From Hippasteria phrygiana (Eukaryota > Echinodermata > Asteroidea > Valvatida > Goniasteridae), in contig JAZGUH010000451.1 in NCBI GenBank assembly GCA_037893225.1, forward strand, positions 2,498,001 through 2,562,000: a DNA stretch of 64,000 nucleotides, written 5' to 3'. Both the position numbers and the translations under genes were made by a program. A model generated the notes under the pieces. That model saw only the letters and a program-made list of their open reading frames with translations, did no database searches and was not told the origin of the DNA. Shown piece after piece: positions 52,101 through 62,901 of this stretch. Position 1 is the stretch's first letter; every line of letters begins with the position of its first letter.

Positions 52101-53112
52101 CTAACACGTTTATGGCTAGATTATTTTGTCTTTCTATTCTCGGTATCTGATGTATGGGTGTGGGGAAGTCCACATCTTTGAAATTTAATCCGTCATCGGT
52201 TTTATAAGTAGATGGATTATTTCCGCGAAATTGGTACTTTGGGTTTGTTGCTAATTGGTTTTTAACTCTATCGGTATATATACCTAGGGCGGCTCTTAAA
52301 CACCATCTTATACACTCTTTATCTTCGTTTTTGATGTTGACGGTTGCGTGTTTACTAGCTACATACTCGGGTAGTTTTACGTAAGAAGCGCCTACCAGAG
52401 GGTTAACTCTGTTTATGTTGATGTAAAACGCGACTATTTTATCTATAGTCCAACCACTTCCTTTATTCGTATATTTATCTATCTGAGATAATATCGTTTC
52501 ATATTGTTGCCCGATAGTCGTAGCTATCTCGCTCTTGTTTAAGACTCGATTTTGGTAACTAAAATGAGTAGCGGTTGATGTTGTTGATTCATTCGTTGTC
52601 GTTTTTACATACTTTATTTTCATAGCGATCTGTAGTTTCATCGTTTTTATTTCTCTTAATTCAGCGACGATTTTGTTTTTGATCATCGATATGTGGGTGT
52701 TGTAAAATTGCTCTGGATCGTCGGTAAACAGACTCGGAATCAGTTCCAAATTTCTATAACTGTTTTCAAATCTTCTGGTCTCTCGAAAGTCTGATTCTCG
52801 AAAAGTATTTTGCTCCTTAAATCTTTTTATAGCTTCGACGTAATCTTTTTTTATCGCTCGACCATTTCTACCCGTTGATACGACTCGAATATTTTTATCG
52901 TGCGCGAGTTGCGCTAACGAAGCTTTAGATTGTATTTTCAAATTTTTAAATTTATCTTCTTCTTTTTTTATAGCTCGAATATAATCTCGCCTGATAGTTA
53001 CACCGTTACGTCCTGTTGGTGTTCCTAAAGATAAGTTATACTTATCGATATATCTTTTTAAAGATATTTTGTTCCATCTATTGTATCCTCGAATCATGGG
53101 TTGAGTTTCCAT
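49114..53112 (-). CDS. Protein-primed DNA polymerase B (1332 aa)
   Basis: Replicates the linear element from its ends, probably primed by a terminal protein. Two repeats near the N-terminus (residues 18-50 and 66-98) share TGRNG, then I(R/K)(R/K)DY and AIK, and look like SAP-type DNA-binding helices. A C2H2 finger (CLRC...H...C, 403-423) and further Cys pairs (566-583, 611-614) with VRDHCHTTGKYRGAAHSFC (624-642, like endonuclease VII zinc sites) flank the exonuclease. Exo I is YADFES (465-470), Exo II NLENYDAH (661-668) and Exo III LYVTAD (801-806). Polymerase motifs are YLDANNLYG (901-909), KLMNNSVFGK (1064-1073) and MYTDTDS (1164-1170). All catalytic aspartates are present and the frame is intact. 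ATG follows TTACTATAAAG. Confidence 0.95.
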   Translation of the reverse strand: METQPMIRGYNRWNKISLKRYIDKYNLSLGTPTGRNGVTIRRDYIRAIKKEEDKFKNLKIQSKASLAQLAHDKNIRVVSTGRNGRAIKKDYVEAIKRFKEQNTFRESDFRETRRFENSYRNLELIPSLFTDDPEQFYNTHISMIKNKIVAELREIKTMKLQIAMKIKYVKTTTNESTTSTATHFSYQNRVLNKSEIATTIGQQYETILSQIDKYTNKGSGWTIDKIVAFYININRVNPLVGASYVKLPEYVASKHATVNIKNEDKECIRWCLRAALGIYTDRVKNQLATNPKYQFRGNNPSTYKTDDGLNFKDVDFPTPIHQIPRIERQNNLAINVLGYDSDCKNKTYPQDKRSLIYPLYLSKRPYDIKTISLLLFDGHYCWISDLPRFLSGVTNSQHRKMFCLRCLTHFNSKEKLDRHIEDCEGIDSALSTVKMPHESANKYLDKSILKFKNFKNLQDAPYVIYADFESISVPSTSVATPPDSHEQERETEGKIATHKACGYSYVVVRCDGRKMKRKTYRGERAVDNFITSLQELEPKINELLARVEPMIYTIKEEKIHLNSNECWICEKPIYPNYSTNCHCYKSVEPKSKEELEEYSYINKKGYLELTCMFCEKKINKFRKVRDHCHTTGKYRGAAHSFCNLKLRVIPNKTTIPVIFHNLENYDAHLIMQGISKYQEDIWCIPKNSEKYISFSIGQYRFIDSFHFMSSGLDKLVKSCPRDAFRLLLKRYGEENADLLLQKGVYPYEYMDSFERFSETTLPPKSFYRALKDEHITDEDYERAQRVWRTFDLNNLGEYHDLYVTADTLLLAGVFENFRQMCRTNYKLDPANYFTAPGLSWDALLRHTKIELELLTDVDQHLFIEKAKRGGISSVDSTRYAKANNSYLKDYKQDKPDSYILYLDANNLYGWAMSRPLPYGGFKWVGTKQFTHDRIMALKDDTKTGYMFEVDLEYPAELHDLHNDYPLAADNIIIPEEWLSEYQRELASEIGDSAKVKKLTGTLYRKEEYVLHYVNFKQCLRLGLKLTKVHRALQFKQKPWMKSYIDKNKQLRTKAKSDFEKDFFKLMNNSVFGKTMENVRNRIDGVLLRDGQVEEYKKKNSKPCYKSTTAFKECGLSFVESYKKKTYLNKPIYCGVSILDLSKTLMYDFYYNQLKKTYGDKVRLMYTDTDSLLLIIYTKDVYLDIEKQSDLYDFSNYEKDHFLYDETNKKVIGKFKDECGGKVISEATCIRSKMYSILYGEHDCTLYGRSYDCIKKAKGVNRVVINNDLSYEKYKNCVLSNECYSNKMIRFGTERHTIYREFQVKQSLNPLDTKRYILPNGIDTLAYGHRSNL

Positions 53113-53196
53113 CTTTATAGTAACAAATATAATTTTTTTTTTTTAAATAAAAAAAAATTATAATTTTTTTTGCCTTATGTTATTTTAAGCTAATAG

Positions 53197-53435
53197 CTTT
53201 AACGCCGGGGCGCGCCCCGGTGTTTCGTACGCTTCTCGACTATGAAAAGCACTTTTTATTTTCTAGATTTATTGCTAATTTTGGTGTATATATACACAGC
53301 AAAATTTTGATAAATTTTTGGGTGATTTTTTTATGATTTTGTTTTTACAAAATTTGACGTATGTACCTACAGCAAAATTGGAGAGAAAAGTGAAAAAACA
53401 GAAAATGACATAGAATCGGCATCTCCCTTACTACT
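53197..53435 (-). repeat. Polinton right terminal inverted repeat
   Basis: Reverse complement of 37,929-38,167 with two substitutions. About 85 AT-rich bases (53,113-53,196) separate it from the polymerase start and must contain that gene's promoter. Confidence 0.97.
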
Positions 53436-53440
53436 GGTCA

Positions 53441-53861
53441 CATACACTGACCCATTTCAACCAGTCTTCAGAGCTTTTTGACTATATAATGAATTATATG
53501 AGGAATTCAGTTTTGATGGTCCAGGAACACATGCTTACCTTCATAACCGGGGTTGGGAATTTTACATGCATGTAACTACCTGAAAGAAAAACAGGAAACA
53601 TTCTTCAGTATGTATACATTTACATGGCGCATGTATTTTATTGGTCTAGAAAATTCATATCACTGTTAAGGAAATTCATATTAATTATTTTTGTTTTCGT
53701 TCTTTTAAATGAGAACGATGTAAATTTACATTAAAAATGGAGGCGAGTTTTAAAGATTTAAATTGGAACTACATGTATGTGTGTACATGTATTTGTAAGA
53801 TTTGCTTGAAATATCACCATGTTTTCACACTTTGCCAAATGACATCCATGTAGTGTCTGCC
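53441..53861. other. No gene seen
   Basis: Host flank right of the Polinton. Begins CACATACACTGACCC. No open frame or repeat of note. Confidence 0.4.
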
Positions 53862-54720
53862 CAGCAAACCATATAACGTTTTCGGCACGTTTTCTGAACG
53901 TTTTCTCATGTTTTGCGGACGTTTTCAAAAAACGTTTTTTGGACGAAAGTTTGTGGACAGTTTTTGACGTTTTTAAAACGTGACTTTGTGACGTTATAAG
54001 AACGTTCTAAGAACGTTCATAGAACGTAAAAAAAATGTATTATCAGCAAACCATTTAACGTTTTCGGCACGTTTTCTGAACGTTTTCTTATGTTTTGCGG
54101 ACGTTTCTAAAAAACGTTATTTGGACGAAAGTTTTTGGACGTTTTAAAAACGTGGCTTTGTGACGTTTTAAGAACGTTCATAAAACGTAAAAAAACGTAT
54201 TATCAGCAAACCATTTAACGTGTTCGGCACGTTTTCTGAACGTTTTTTATATGTTTTGCGGACGTTTCCAAAAAACGTTTTTTGGACGAAAGTTTGTGGA
54301 CAGTTTTGGACGTTTTAAAAACGTGACTTTGTGACGTTTTAAGAACGTTCATAGAACGTAAAAAAACGTGTTATCAGCAAACCATTTAACGTGTTTGCCA
54401 CGTTTTCTAAACGTTTTCTGAACGTTTTGCGGACGTTTCTAAAAAACGTTTTTTGGACGATAGTTTTTGGGCAGTTTTGGACGTTCTAAAAACGTGACTT
54501 TGTGACGTTCTAAGAACGTTCATAGAACGTACAAAAACGTAATATCAGCAAACCATTTAACGTTTTCTGAACGTTCCTCTAGTTTTAAGAACGTTTCAAA
54601 AAAACGTTTTTTGGACGGAAGTTTGTGGACAGTTTTGGACGTTTTAAAAACGTGATTTTGTGACGTTCTAAGAACATTTTTGGAACGTTAAAGACGTATT
54701 AAAAACAATTAGTTATTAAA
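53862..54720. repeat. Minisatellite, five units of 160-182 bp
   Basis: CAGCAAACCATTTAACGT starts units at 53,862, 54,044, 54,204, 54,375 and 54,546. Each unit is dense in ACGTTTT and AACGTTC words, many of them palindromic (AACGTT). Units differ by small indels and substitutions. Confidence 0.9.
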
Positions 54721-55864
54721 GACGTAACAATAACCTACATCAAACGTTTTGGACGTTCAAACAACCAACTGACGTCCCATAAATGTTTTAAAAACGTCAA
54801 AAACAACAAAGCCACGTTGTAGTAAGGTTTAAATTGTTTGCTTCTCACAACCAAATACGTTTTATTACGTTTTTAGTATGTTCCTAAAACGTTTGTGCGT
54901 TTGTATAACACATATATGCTTTTTCATATACTTATATATTTTTCAGTGAGTGAACAAGAGAAGTACTTCACTTTGGAGCATTTAACTTTTTACAACTACA
55001 CTGGAAAATAAAAAGAAATCCAACAAAAGTAAATCCACTTTCCGAAATTTCCGAAACTATTCTGAAACGTAATGGAGGAAATAAGCAAAAGAAACTGGAG
55101 GACACAAGACTAGGATGCTAGATGATACTGTTGTTTTATCAACTTTATTCTTGGTCCATACAGAACTTGCGAGGTTTCATTACCTACGTCGTACCTGTAG
55201 ATATTAGAGGGCAATAGTTAATGTGATGTATTACAAACAAATCATTGAACTAAAAAATGTTCTGTGTGAAAAGTTAGTTCATATGCTTACTGCAGAAAAG
55301 AAAATTCACAGGAAAATATCCAAAGTTGTAGATTTTTTGTTGTGCTCAAAGAGCTGTAACATTGAGTTTTTCTGCCTAAAATTGCATCACACCAAAATCC
55401 CCTTGAAAATAGCAAAACGAAAATAAGCCAATTCGATGTTAAAGTGCGTCTGCGCAGAAATGAAAATAATTGGATAAACAAACTTTTACCATGTACAAAA
55501 TAATAGTGTAGTACCAATCAAAAAACTTCTGTCTCAAACTCAGCTGTAAAACAATTATCTATTTTTAACAGATCACAGTACTGACTCTTCGTTTACTGAT
55601 CTGTCAAGTTTTTTGTTTTACTTTTGAGCAAATTAAGTGGAAATTTGCTAATTCCAAACTCGGTTACCAGTTTCTCCATTGACTTGTGCACAAAATGGAG
55701 CCGTGTTTATCCAAAAGTGGGCCAATCAGCCTACTGCGCATGTGCAATACAGTCGCGTTTGTAACATCGAATTGGCTTATTGCAAATAAGGTTAAATTGG
55801 ATACAACTGTTAATTCATAAATACCAAAGAAAATGTACCCATTCATATTGGTCAAGAGCCCGTC
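54721..55864. other. No gene seen
   Basis: Sequence between the minisatellite and the inverted-repeat cluster. The frames at 55,223-55,426 and 55,287-55,517 overlap on opposite strands and match nothing I know. Confidence 0.4.
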
Positions 55865-57000
55865 ACGTTTAAAGATGATGTTGATTGTTATTTTTATATT
55901 TTTATGCAGATTGCATATTGTAAAACAAGCAGCAAATTATTTCAAATTGATTTTTCAGAGCTACTTTTAACAAGTCCCCTTTAGCCCGCTGGTGCCATTT
56001 ATCCCAAAGTCATCGATGCGGGCAGCAAACATTTTTACGTTCCAGCGACTCGACCACGTAGCAGCGTTCTTCGCTTCCTAGCTGCAAGTAAGGATGATTA
56101 GCCTCCCAAATTATTTGACGTCATAGGACGAACTCCCCTTTTGTGCCTGTGCTAAACACAAAAGGAGAGTTTGTCCTACAGATGTCAAATTGTTTGCTGC
56201 CCGCAATGACGACTTTTGGATAAATGGCACCAGCTGGCTAACAGGGACTTGTTAAAAGTAGCTCTCATCAGAATTCACTGTTTTGGTATCTCATGGCAGA
56301 AATAATTTGTTTGATTTTACAATTGTTGAACAAAATGGTTGAACATTTATATTTATTGACTTGTTTGGACTTTTGGACCTAATTAGTTTTTGATTTTTTG
56401 ATGGAAAAGGTAATTATGAATGGGAATATGTGACCCACTCTGCAAAAATGAGTCGCGCAGTACACTTTCACGTATGGGGTGGTTTAAATGTCTTACTTTT
56501 TAAGATAACTATAAGAAATCACACACTTGTATAAAAAAAGCATGACACTGCAGAGTTGTGCCATACATGAAATAACAGCTTTCCTTCGTGCTCTTTCAGA
56601 TGAACTGTAAAGCTTAAAGATGTTGTTGATTGCTGCGAGAAGTCTGCGTCATTTTATATTTTTATGTAGATTGCGTATTGTAAAATCAAACTATTATAAA
56701 ATCAAATTATTTCTGCAGTTAAACAACAAAAAAGTCAAGCACTAGCCACAAAAGGGGAGTTCCGCCTATGACGTCAATTTGTTTACTGCCCGCAGCGACG
56801 ACTTTTAGACAAATGGCACTAGCGGGCTGTGCAACGCTAGAGGGGACATGATTAAAAACAGCTCTCAAAAGTTATTTTTTTGTTATTTCACAGCAGAAAT
56901 AATTTGCCGTTTGATTTTACAATACGTATTCTACATAAAAAAAAAAAAGAATGACGCAGATTTCTCTTAACAATCAACTACATCTTTAAAAATGTATTTT
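55865..57000. mobile_element. Nested MITEs with AAAGATG(A/T)TGTTGATTG ends
   Basis: TTAAAGATGATGTTGATTG (55,869) and TTAAAGATGTTGTTGATTG (56,616) face CAATCAACTACATCTTTAAA (56,972-56,991). Within, GACTTTTGGATAAATGGCACCAG (56,210) mirrors CTGGTGCCATTTATCCCAAAG (55,991), and the same block recurs near 56,800. This indicates at least two copies of one family, one inside or beside the other. Confidence 0.6.
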
Positions 57001-57046
57001 TAACACAGACTCATTTTATGTACAGTGGGTCACATACATGTATGTA

Positions 57047-57287
57047 CTTGGCCAGTATTAAACACTGTTTAAGACTGATTGGAGTCTGGATACTGATAAT
57101 TACCCTCGCATTTGCGGACGTACCGTACGTGACTAAGTTTGGTTTTGGAAAGGATTATAAAGGCCTAACATCAAAAACTACACTTTTTAACAGTCGAATA
57201 TAACCAAACTATTTTTTTCTTCATGGGTAATTATCAGCATCCAGACTCCAACCAGTCTTAAACAAAGTGTTTAAAACCGGCCAAGCA
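57047..57287. mobile_element. Foldback MITE (about 240 bp)
   Basis: 57,049-57,103 (TTAAACACTGTTTAAGACTG, then GGAGTCTGGATACTGATAAT) is mirrored with few changes at 57,227-57,285. The arms are about 55 bases and the loop about 120. Confidence 0.75.
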
Positions 57288-57344
57288 CACATTTATTCCC
57301 TTACAAAAATGTTACATTGCATGGGCCCTTTAAGTCTTCACTGG

Positions 57345-57420
57345 TCATCACCAGATAGAGCTGCTACATCACTAGATGGAGCTGCTGCATCACCAGATAG
57401 AGCTGCTGCAACACTTCCAG
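57345..57420. repeat. 24-bp tandem repeat ATCACCAGATAGAGCTGCTGC
   Basis: Three copies of a 24-base unit, alternating AGATAGAGCTGCT and AGATGGAGCTGCT. It is followed by about 600 bases in which I see no gene. Confidence 0.75.
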
Positions 57421-58040
57421 GTTTCTACAGTGCAAACGAATCCAACAAATAATAAAAATACATCAATTACAAAAAAGTTTAAGGAGTACTTGAGGGTCAC
57501 TCCCGGGAACAAGATAACAATACAGACGCCCACTGGCTGAGTGAACAGCAAAATATTTGCAAAGGCACCAATTGCTTGTTTCTTACATGTTTACTTATGC
57601 TTATAACATACTTTTGTTGGTCAAGTCACTTTTCTATAATGTTGATTATGAAGTGAATTTCACTTAGATTTGGCAAGCAGAAACTGATGCTTGTATATAA
57701 AGGTTCCCAGCGCGGTAAACAAAAATTGGAAGCTCATGTCATTTCAAAACAAGTCATGAATTCTCTTAGCATCTAATTGGAAATTGCATACCCGTTACAA
57801 AGGTATAAACGGAAGGGTAAACAGTTTCCACTGAGATCCATAATCTCCAAGGTAATAATTCTTTGTAACATGCCAAACCCACATGCGTATACGTCATGTT
57901 CATGTTAGTTTGTAACTCATTCCATGTACCATGCTTCTTCAGCGCATCTATATTTTTTGTTTAATATAAGAACAAAGGAGAACATAAAAAACAGTAACTA
58001 TGTAGCACTTAGTGAAACAAAATGTCCAATTTGCAGAAAT

Positions 58041-61000
58041 TAACTTACTTTGTAATTCACTCCGCCTGGAAGGTTTGGAGTTCGTTTGAGATATTCCCCA
58101 AGAGCCTTCTCGATTTCGGCCTCCTTGGTACTAGGGTGGTTCTTCATGCATGCCTCTGTGGGGAAAAAGTTAAAAGGCAAATGAACTGATCAGTTGTCGG
58201 TAAATGGATATTCTGCTAAATTTTAATTGATTTGCTAATTACTATGGATTATAATAAGATGACAATTGGACTACTATTTGCAATTAATTCATATGAAATT
58301 TTACCTGCAGTACAAAGAAAGAAGACTGGATTGGTTGATTTTTTTTCAGTCTTTCTACCATTGCAAAAATATTTCATATCAGATTTCTTGAAATACACCA
58401 ATCCAGTAAGGGCGGGCCCACTGCGCGTGTGGGCAATTAACGCGCGTTTCTTTCTAATGGCACACTGCATGTTCCAGCCGCACGCGTTATATCCACTTGC
58501 ACACATGTCGGACAAACTACGAATGTGATTGGTCAGAATACCATCGGGTGAAGCACACTGGATCGGTCTATTGCAGGTCACTAGAGATTACAAATAGAAA
58601 GGAACACCCATTGATCAATCACAATCTTTATAGGGCTGTATACTTACTCATAATGACTTGGAAAAAGGAGCTGTCGTTCAGGCTGTGCTTCCCTTTACGT
58701 CCAAACAGACTGAGGACCACAACTTGTTGGTGCCAATCTTTCTCAGTATTCGCCGTACGGTCTGATTGACCTCTTCACCCCCCACTAGACTCAGGTAGCG
58801 TATCTGAAAGATGAAAACCGAATTATGTTGTTACATCCTGTCCTGGATACTGTAATTTTATTAGTCCAGATCAGTCCATTTGTTATAAAAACAACTGTAC
58901 TCACACAAACCCTTTATTACGCTACATAATGTAGAGTTGCAAAAATCATTGTGTATGCATGACACAATCTTGTATCACTGTTGACTGCATGCTGTGATGG
59001 GGGATTTTGGTTTTAACACCTTCTGGGTTCCAAAACGTATCCTCAGGTGCAGTTTGCACCATCACACATGACAGCACTCAACAAATATACTGTAATGCAT
59101 TTTTGCAGTGTTGTAATAATCAAAGTAAGAATAACAATAACTGGTGGATAATATGGAGAAGTATGATGTGACAAATAATTATGACTGCTTAATACCGAGG
59201 TTCACATAATACTTAAAATTTGAATTGTAATTCTATATCATGGTTATAATTACCCTTTTTTGCCTTTTCTCTTGGCATTAGCTAGCAAACGTATCGAACG
59301 CCCACAGAGAAAAACACTCATAACCACATTTTCAGAATACATGTACATGTAGCCTGAAAACGTACCAAATTGTTAATGTAGAAAATTGTTGACCTGCAAA
59401 ATTAAATGAACTTACAGTTTTCTTTCTAAACTGGTCATCCTGGAGTTTGACTTCTACAGCCTTATATTGGTCCTGATTCTCTATTGGGCGGTCAAATGGT
59501 TCCATGTCACCCTCAAGTATCCTCTGATCCAGCTTTGATGCTTTCTGTGCCATTAAAGTTCTCATCAGGTTCAGTTGTTCGTCCTGATCTGCTTGCAGCT
59601 TGTCCAGCCTGATGAGAACGCTCACTTGAAAGCTAGCTGTAGAACATCAATGCCAAATAATGTTATTACACCAGCAACTGCCACGGAAATGATAACATCA
59701 TTGCAAAGATCAACAAATAACTAAAAGATGAGATGTAATCTAAATGCTTTTTTGGCTACGGCTGAATACCGTCAGCATCATGGGTATTAATTGCATATAG
59801 AGGTTTTAAAACTTATATGAAGAGCAAAAAGGACATTTTGTCTAAAAGAGGGTCCTCTTTAGTATTAAAGAATGTGTGGTACCATATAAATTTTATCTGG
59901 TTTTTCAGGTTTTTGGCCAATTTGCTCACTTTATTGTTAAGCTGCTTGTCTATTGTGAAAGTTGGTATTTGCATTTTTTTTCTTTTCAAAATGTGGATCC
60001 AAAATAATTAAACACCATTTTGTAGTTTGCCTGACAAGTTGATCCAAAAATAGTTGTGTCCCTCGCACATAGATAATGTATCTGTTCACAGCTTCAATCA
60101 TGGGTACACATTTTGTTATATGACACCACTGTGAAAAACAGAGAAAATTCAAGTATTATCTAAATAGATTTTGTATATTTAACATGCCCATAATTAGTAA
60201 TCAGGGCTAGATTTAAGAGACAAAAATAACTGTACATTAAATGGTGTCAAATTAAGTGTACCCATGACTGAAGCTGTGCACGTTTTATCATTTTCTGGTA
60301 ACATTTACTCTCTGAGGTAGTATACGTAGTTCCTCTTCGGCCACTTGACGTGGAAGACGATGAATGTTGAGGGCTTTTTAAAGCCCGGTGATCATCATGG
60401 CTTGTTGACGCCCGTTCAGCATGGTTAGTAGAGCTCGAGGGTTTGGAGACATGCAAGGGCGAATGCACAACTCTTGGAGCTTCCGGCATGGGCACATTCT
60501 TTCCCGTCATGTCAATGTTTTTCTTCCTTGGACTGGTGCGACGTACTTTCTGGATTTGTGGCTCCAAGTCACTATCTGGAAAAAAACGGATGTAATGTGC
60601 TGGCCTTTTTTTCTCCTGCAGTATGACTATTTTTTCAAACAAGTAAAAAAACAACCCTTCCGAACATGTAAATGACTTGGTTGTTTAGTTCATGTCTAGT
60701 TGACTGCACCCTTAACCCGCAGATCATTCCTCTCAATGTGTTTTCCCATGCTTTTCAACATTTTCACATAAAATGTCCAATCACTGTCAACTTAACGACA
60801 GAATTTTCTTTTGCAATGAACTAGCATTTACATTTATCATGTGAAATTCCAATTTGTCAATAGGGGTCTTTGTAATAGGTAAAGATCACCCAGTATGAAA
60901 TAAATTCACCTGACGTCATATTTGTTGCAAAGAAAAGTCAATGTGAATTTACTGGCAATAGCTCTCCTTCCATATCATGTGCATTAACTGGCAATAGATC

Positions 61001-62516
61001 TCCTTCTATATCATGAATTGCCAAAATATAAATTGTTTTTTTGTATAATGTCATAATTTTCTAACCATCAGCACCAACATCATTGTCTGATGATGCCAGT
61101 CTGGCTGGTCGACGTTTCCTCCTGGGCCTTTCATCATCACTTTCTACATTGGATGTATCCTCTGCCCTCCTAGCAAATATTGTTGCTTTGTCATAGTCAT
61201 CTGAGTTTCAAACACATGTATAGGTGAACCTTTATTAGAAATTGCAATAATGGTGCCGTTTTATGTTGAACTTTAAAACTGCAAGTACTTTCAACATGTG
61301 CACGTCATACCAATGTTTGAATTTCAGTTTACATGCTGAACAGCACACTGACATTAGACTCAAAATAGGGTGTTGAGGGGCCGTTTCAAAAAAGAGTAAA
61401 TTATGCATGATCAATGTTTATCGAGTGGACAATTTATGCAGAATGCTACATGTCACATATTCTACCAACTACACAGTGATTTAAACTGTGTTTAATGAGT
61501 AGCCTATGGAAATATGATACAAATCTTTGAATATTATGTTACCTGTATTTTGTTTTGAACTCATAATTCCAGATCTTGAAATGCACTATTTTTAAAATAC
61601 AGAGGGCAAATAAATTTAAGGCTTTAGTTTTCTCTTTAGAGGAATTGGGCACGGTAAATCTGAAATAAAGAAACAAAACTTACATGTTTCTTTCAGCAAT
61701 CTAATCTTGTATCTGGCCCAAATCTCAGCATCAGGAATTTCATGCTTTCTTGCCTTCTCGGTAGTTTTGTGGGCTGGCCTGTATGGGCATTAAAAGGCAT
61801 TAAACAAATTAATTAGCTGCTTTGCAAATGAGCACACATAATTTTGGGCTGTGAAAACATTCTGGATATGTTAGACCTACATGCAGTATATGTAGGCCTA
61901 CGATAAACTTAAAAGAAACAATGGACCGTATTTCACCAATATAAGAAATAAATGATAAAAGCCCATGTAGATAGCATTTTCACTTTACATTTGGGCAAGA
62001 CCGAGGTATTTGTTCCTCCGAGGAAAAATTTTCGAGCTCAACAAAATGTGGTAAAATTTCCCCTGAAGAACAACTGGTGATCAATCAGGGAGGTCAAACT
62101 TTAGAAAATCTGCCTAACAGAGTGTGCATAACTTAAAACAAAACACGTACAATTTTTTTCCTGGTCCCATACGTTACCTCTGCTAAATAGCTATTACAGC
62201 TTGGAGTGAACTTGCCTATTTATAACCAACTAACAAACAAAGTTTGTAAGTGTATGTATACAGGTACGTAGTTGTCATTGTTGGCACACTCCAATTCTCT
62301 TCAGCATATATGCACGAGTGCTAAATTTCTACAATAATTCAATTATTTTAGAAATTTAGCACTCGTGCATATGCTGAAGAGAATTGGCATGTTTGAAGTA
62401 AAATTCAAGATGAGTGGTATATATGTTTCCAAAATTAACTTGCCTCGCCTTCCTCTTCTTGAGACAACAGCAACTGCATTCTCTTCGACGAAAATAACAA
62501 CTGCGTACTCACCCAT
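58041..62516 (-). CDS. DUF4806-type protein gene, seven exons, probably transposon-associated
   Basis: Phases join across all seven exons. They are 62,444-62,516 (MGEYAVVIFVEENAVAVV), 61,684-61,773, 61,066-61,200 (ERPRRKRRPARLASSD), 60,309-60,575 (Ser/Pro-rich), 59,416-59,636, 58,648-58,803 and 58,041-58,156. Exon 5 ends KAVEVKLQDDQFRKKT and exon 6 begins IRYLSLVGGEEVNQTVRRIL. Together these are the DUF4806 pattern, completed by the exon 7 helix with NHPSTKEAEIEKALGEYL. Exon 1 uses a GC donor (GAG|GCAAGT). In exon 6 the frame is lost near 58,695 (KLWSS... then FGRKGKHSLNDSS in the next frame) and the exon length disagrees with the phases by one base, so a one-base deletion is likely. The function of DUF4806 is not established. 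Such genes often accompany DUF4218-like transposases. Confidence 0.7.
62290..62387. repeat. Long hairpin in intron 1
   Basis: About 40 bases around CAGCATATATGCACGAGTGC are mirrored after a loop of about 18 bases (GCACTCGTGCATATGCTGAAG) with few mismatches. It is a small foldback element lying in the first intron of the DUF4806 gene. Confidence 0.8.
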
Positions 62517-62901
62517 CTGAAGTAAGAAAAATAATACAAATATATTAATACACTTGAAATTACAAGAGTTGAGAGAAGGAAAGGAAATTTTGATGTATTT
62601 TTGCAGTGAATCTATTCCTTGTGTTGAAATTTGGTCAATTCCCGGTTATTAAAGTTTTATGGGATTGTTTTGATCGAGAATTATAATGACCCAAATCAAC
62701 AAATTATTACTGGTCAAATAAATATGGGCATGTAGAACTTCACTGATTGGTGGCAAAAGGGTGCATATTAGAATATAGGAATACCGTCCTACTACAACAG
62801 AAGAACAATTTTTTTTTTTATAAAACTGAGGTTATTAGCTGTATTTTGTTGTGGTAGGCCATAACAACACATTATTAAAAAAATTAAATTTACCAATAAT
62901 T

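Larger units (their letters stand above)
37929..53435. mobile_element. Complete Polinton/Maverick (adintovirus-like) element, 15.5 kb
   Basis: Bounded by 239-base terminal inverted repeats beginning AGTAGTAAGGG and by the direct repeat GGTCA outside (37,924-37,928 and 53,436-53,440). It carries the diagnostic Polinton set: protein-primed DNA polymerase B, retrovirus-like integrase, FtsK/HerA ATPase and a major capsid protein. A minus-strand block (38,315-44,201) holds virion and membrane genes. The integrase (+), the 510-residue gene (-), three tandem capsid-like genes (+) and the polymerase (-) follow. Composition is AT-rich, with densely packed genes and no introns, unlike the surroundings. 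Several virion genes are broken, so this copy alone could not make its full set of proteins. Confidence 0.95.

Noticed and set aside
37923..53441. A 6-bp Polinton target duplication
   Set aside because: The sixth base differs on both sides (GGGTCA against GGTCAC), so only five bases can be claimed.
57018..57203. Sixty-one-codon frame with a hydrophobic segment
   Set aside because: Lies across a foldback MITE arm, and the coding look comes from inverted-repeat sequence.
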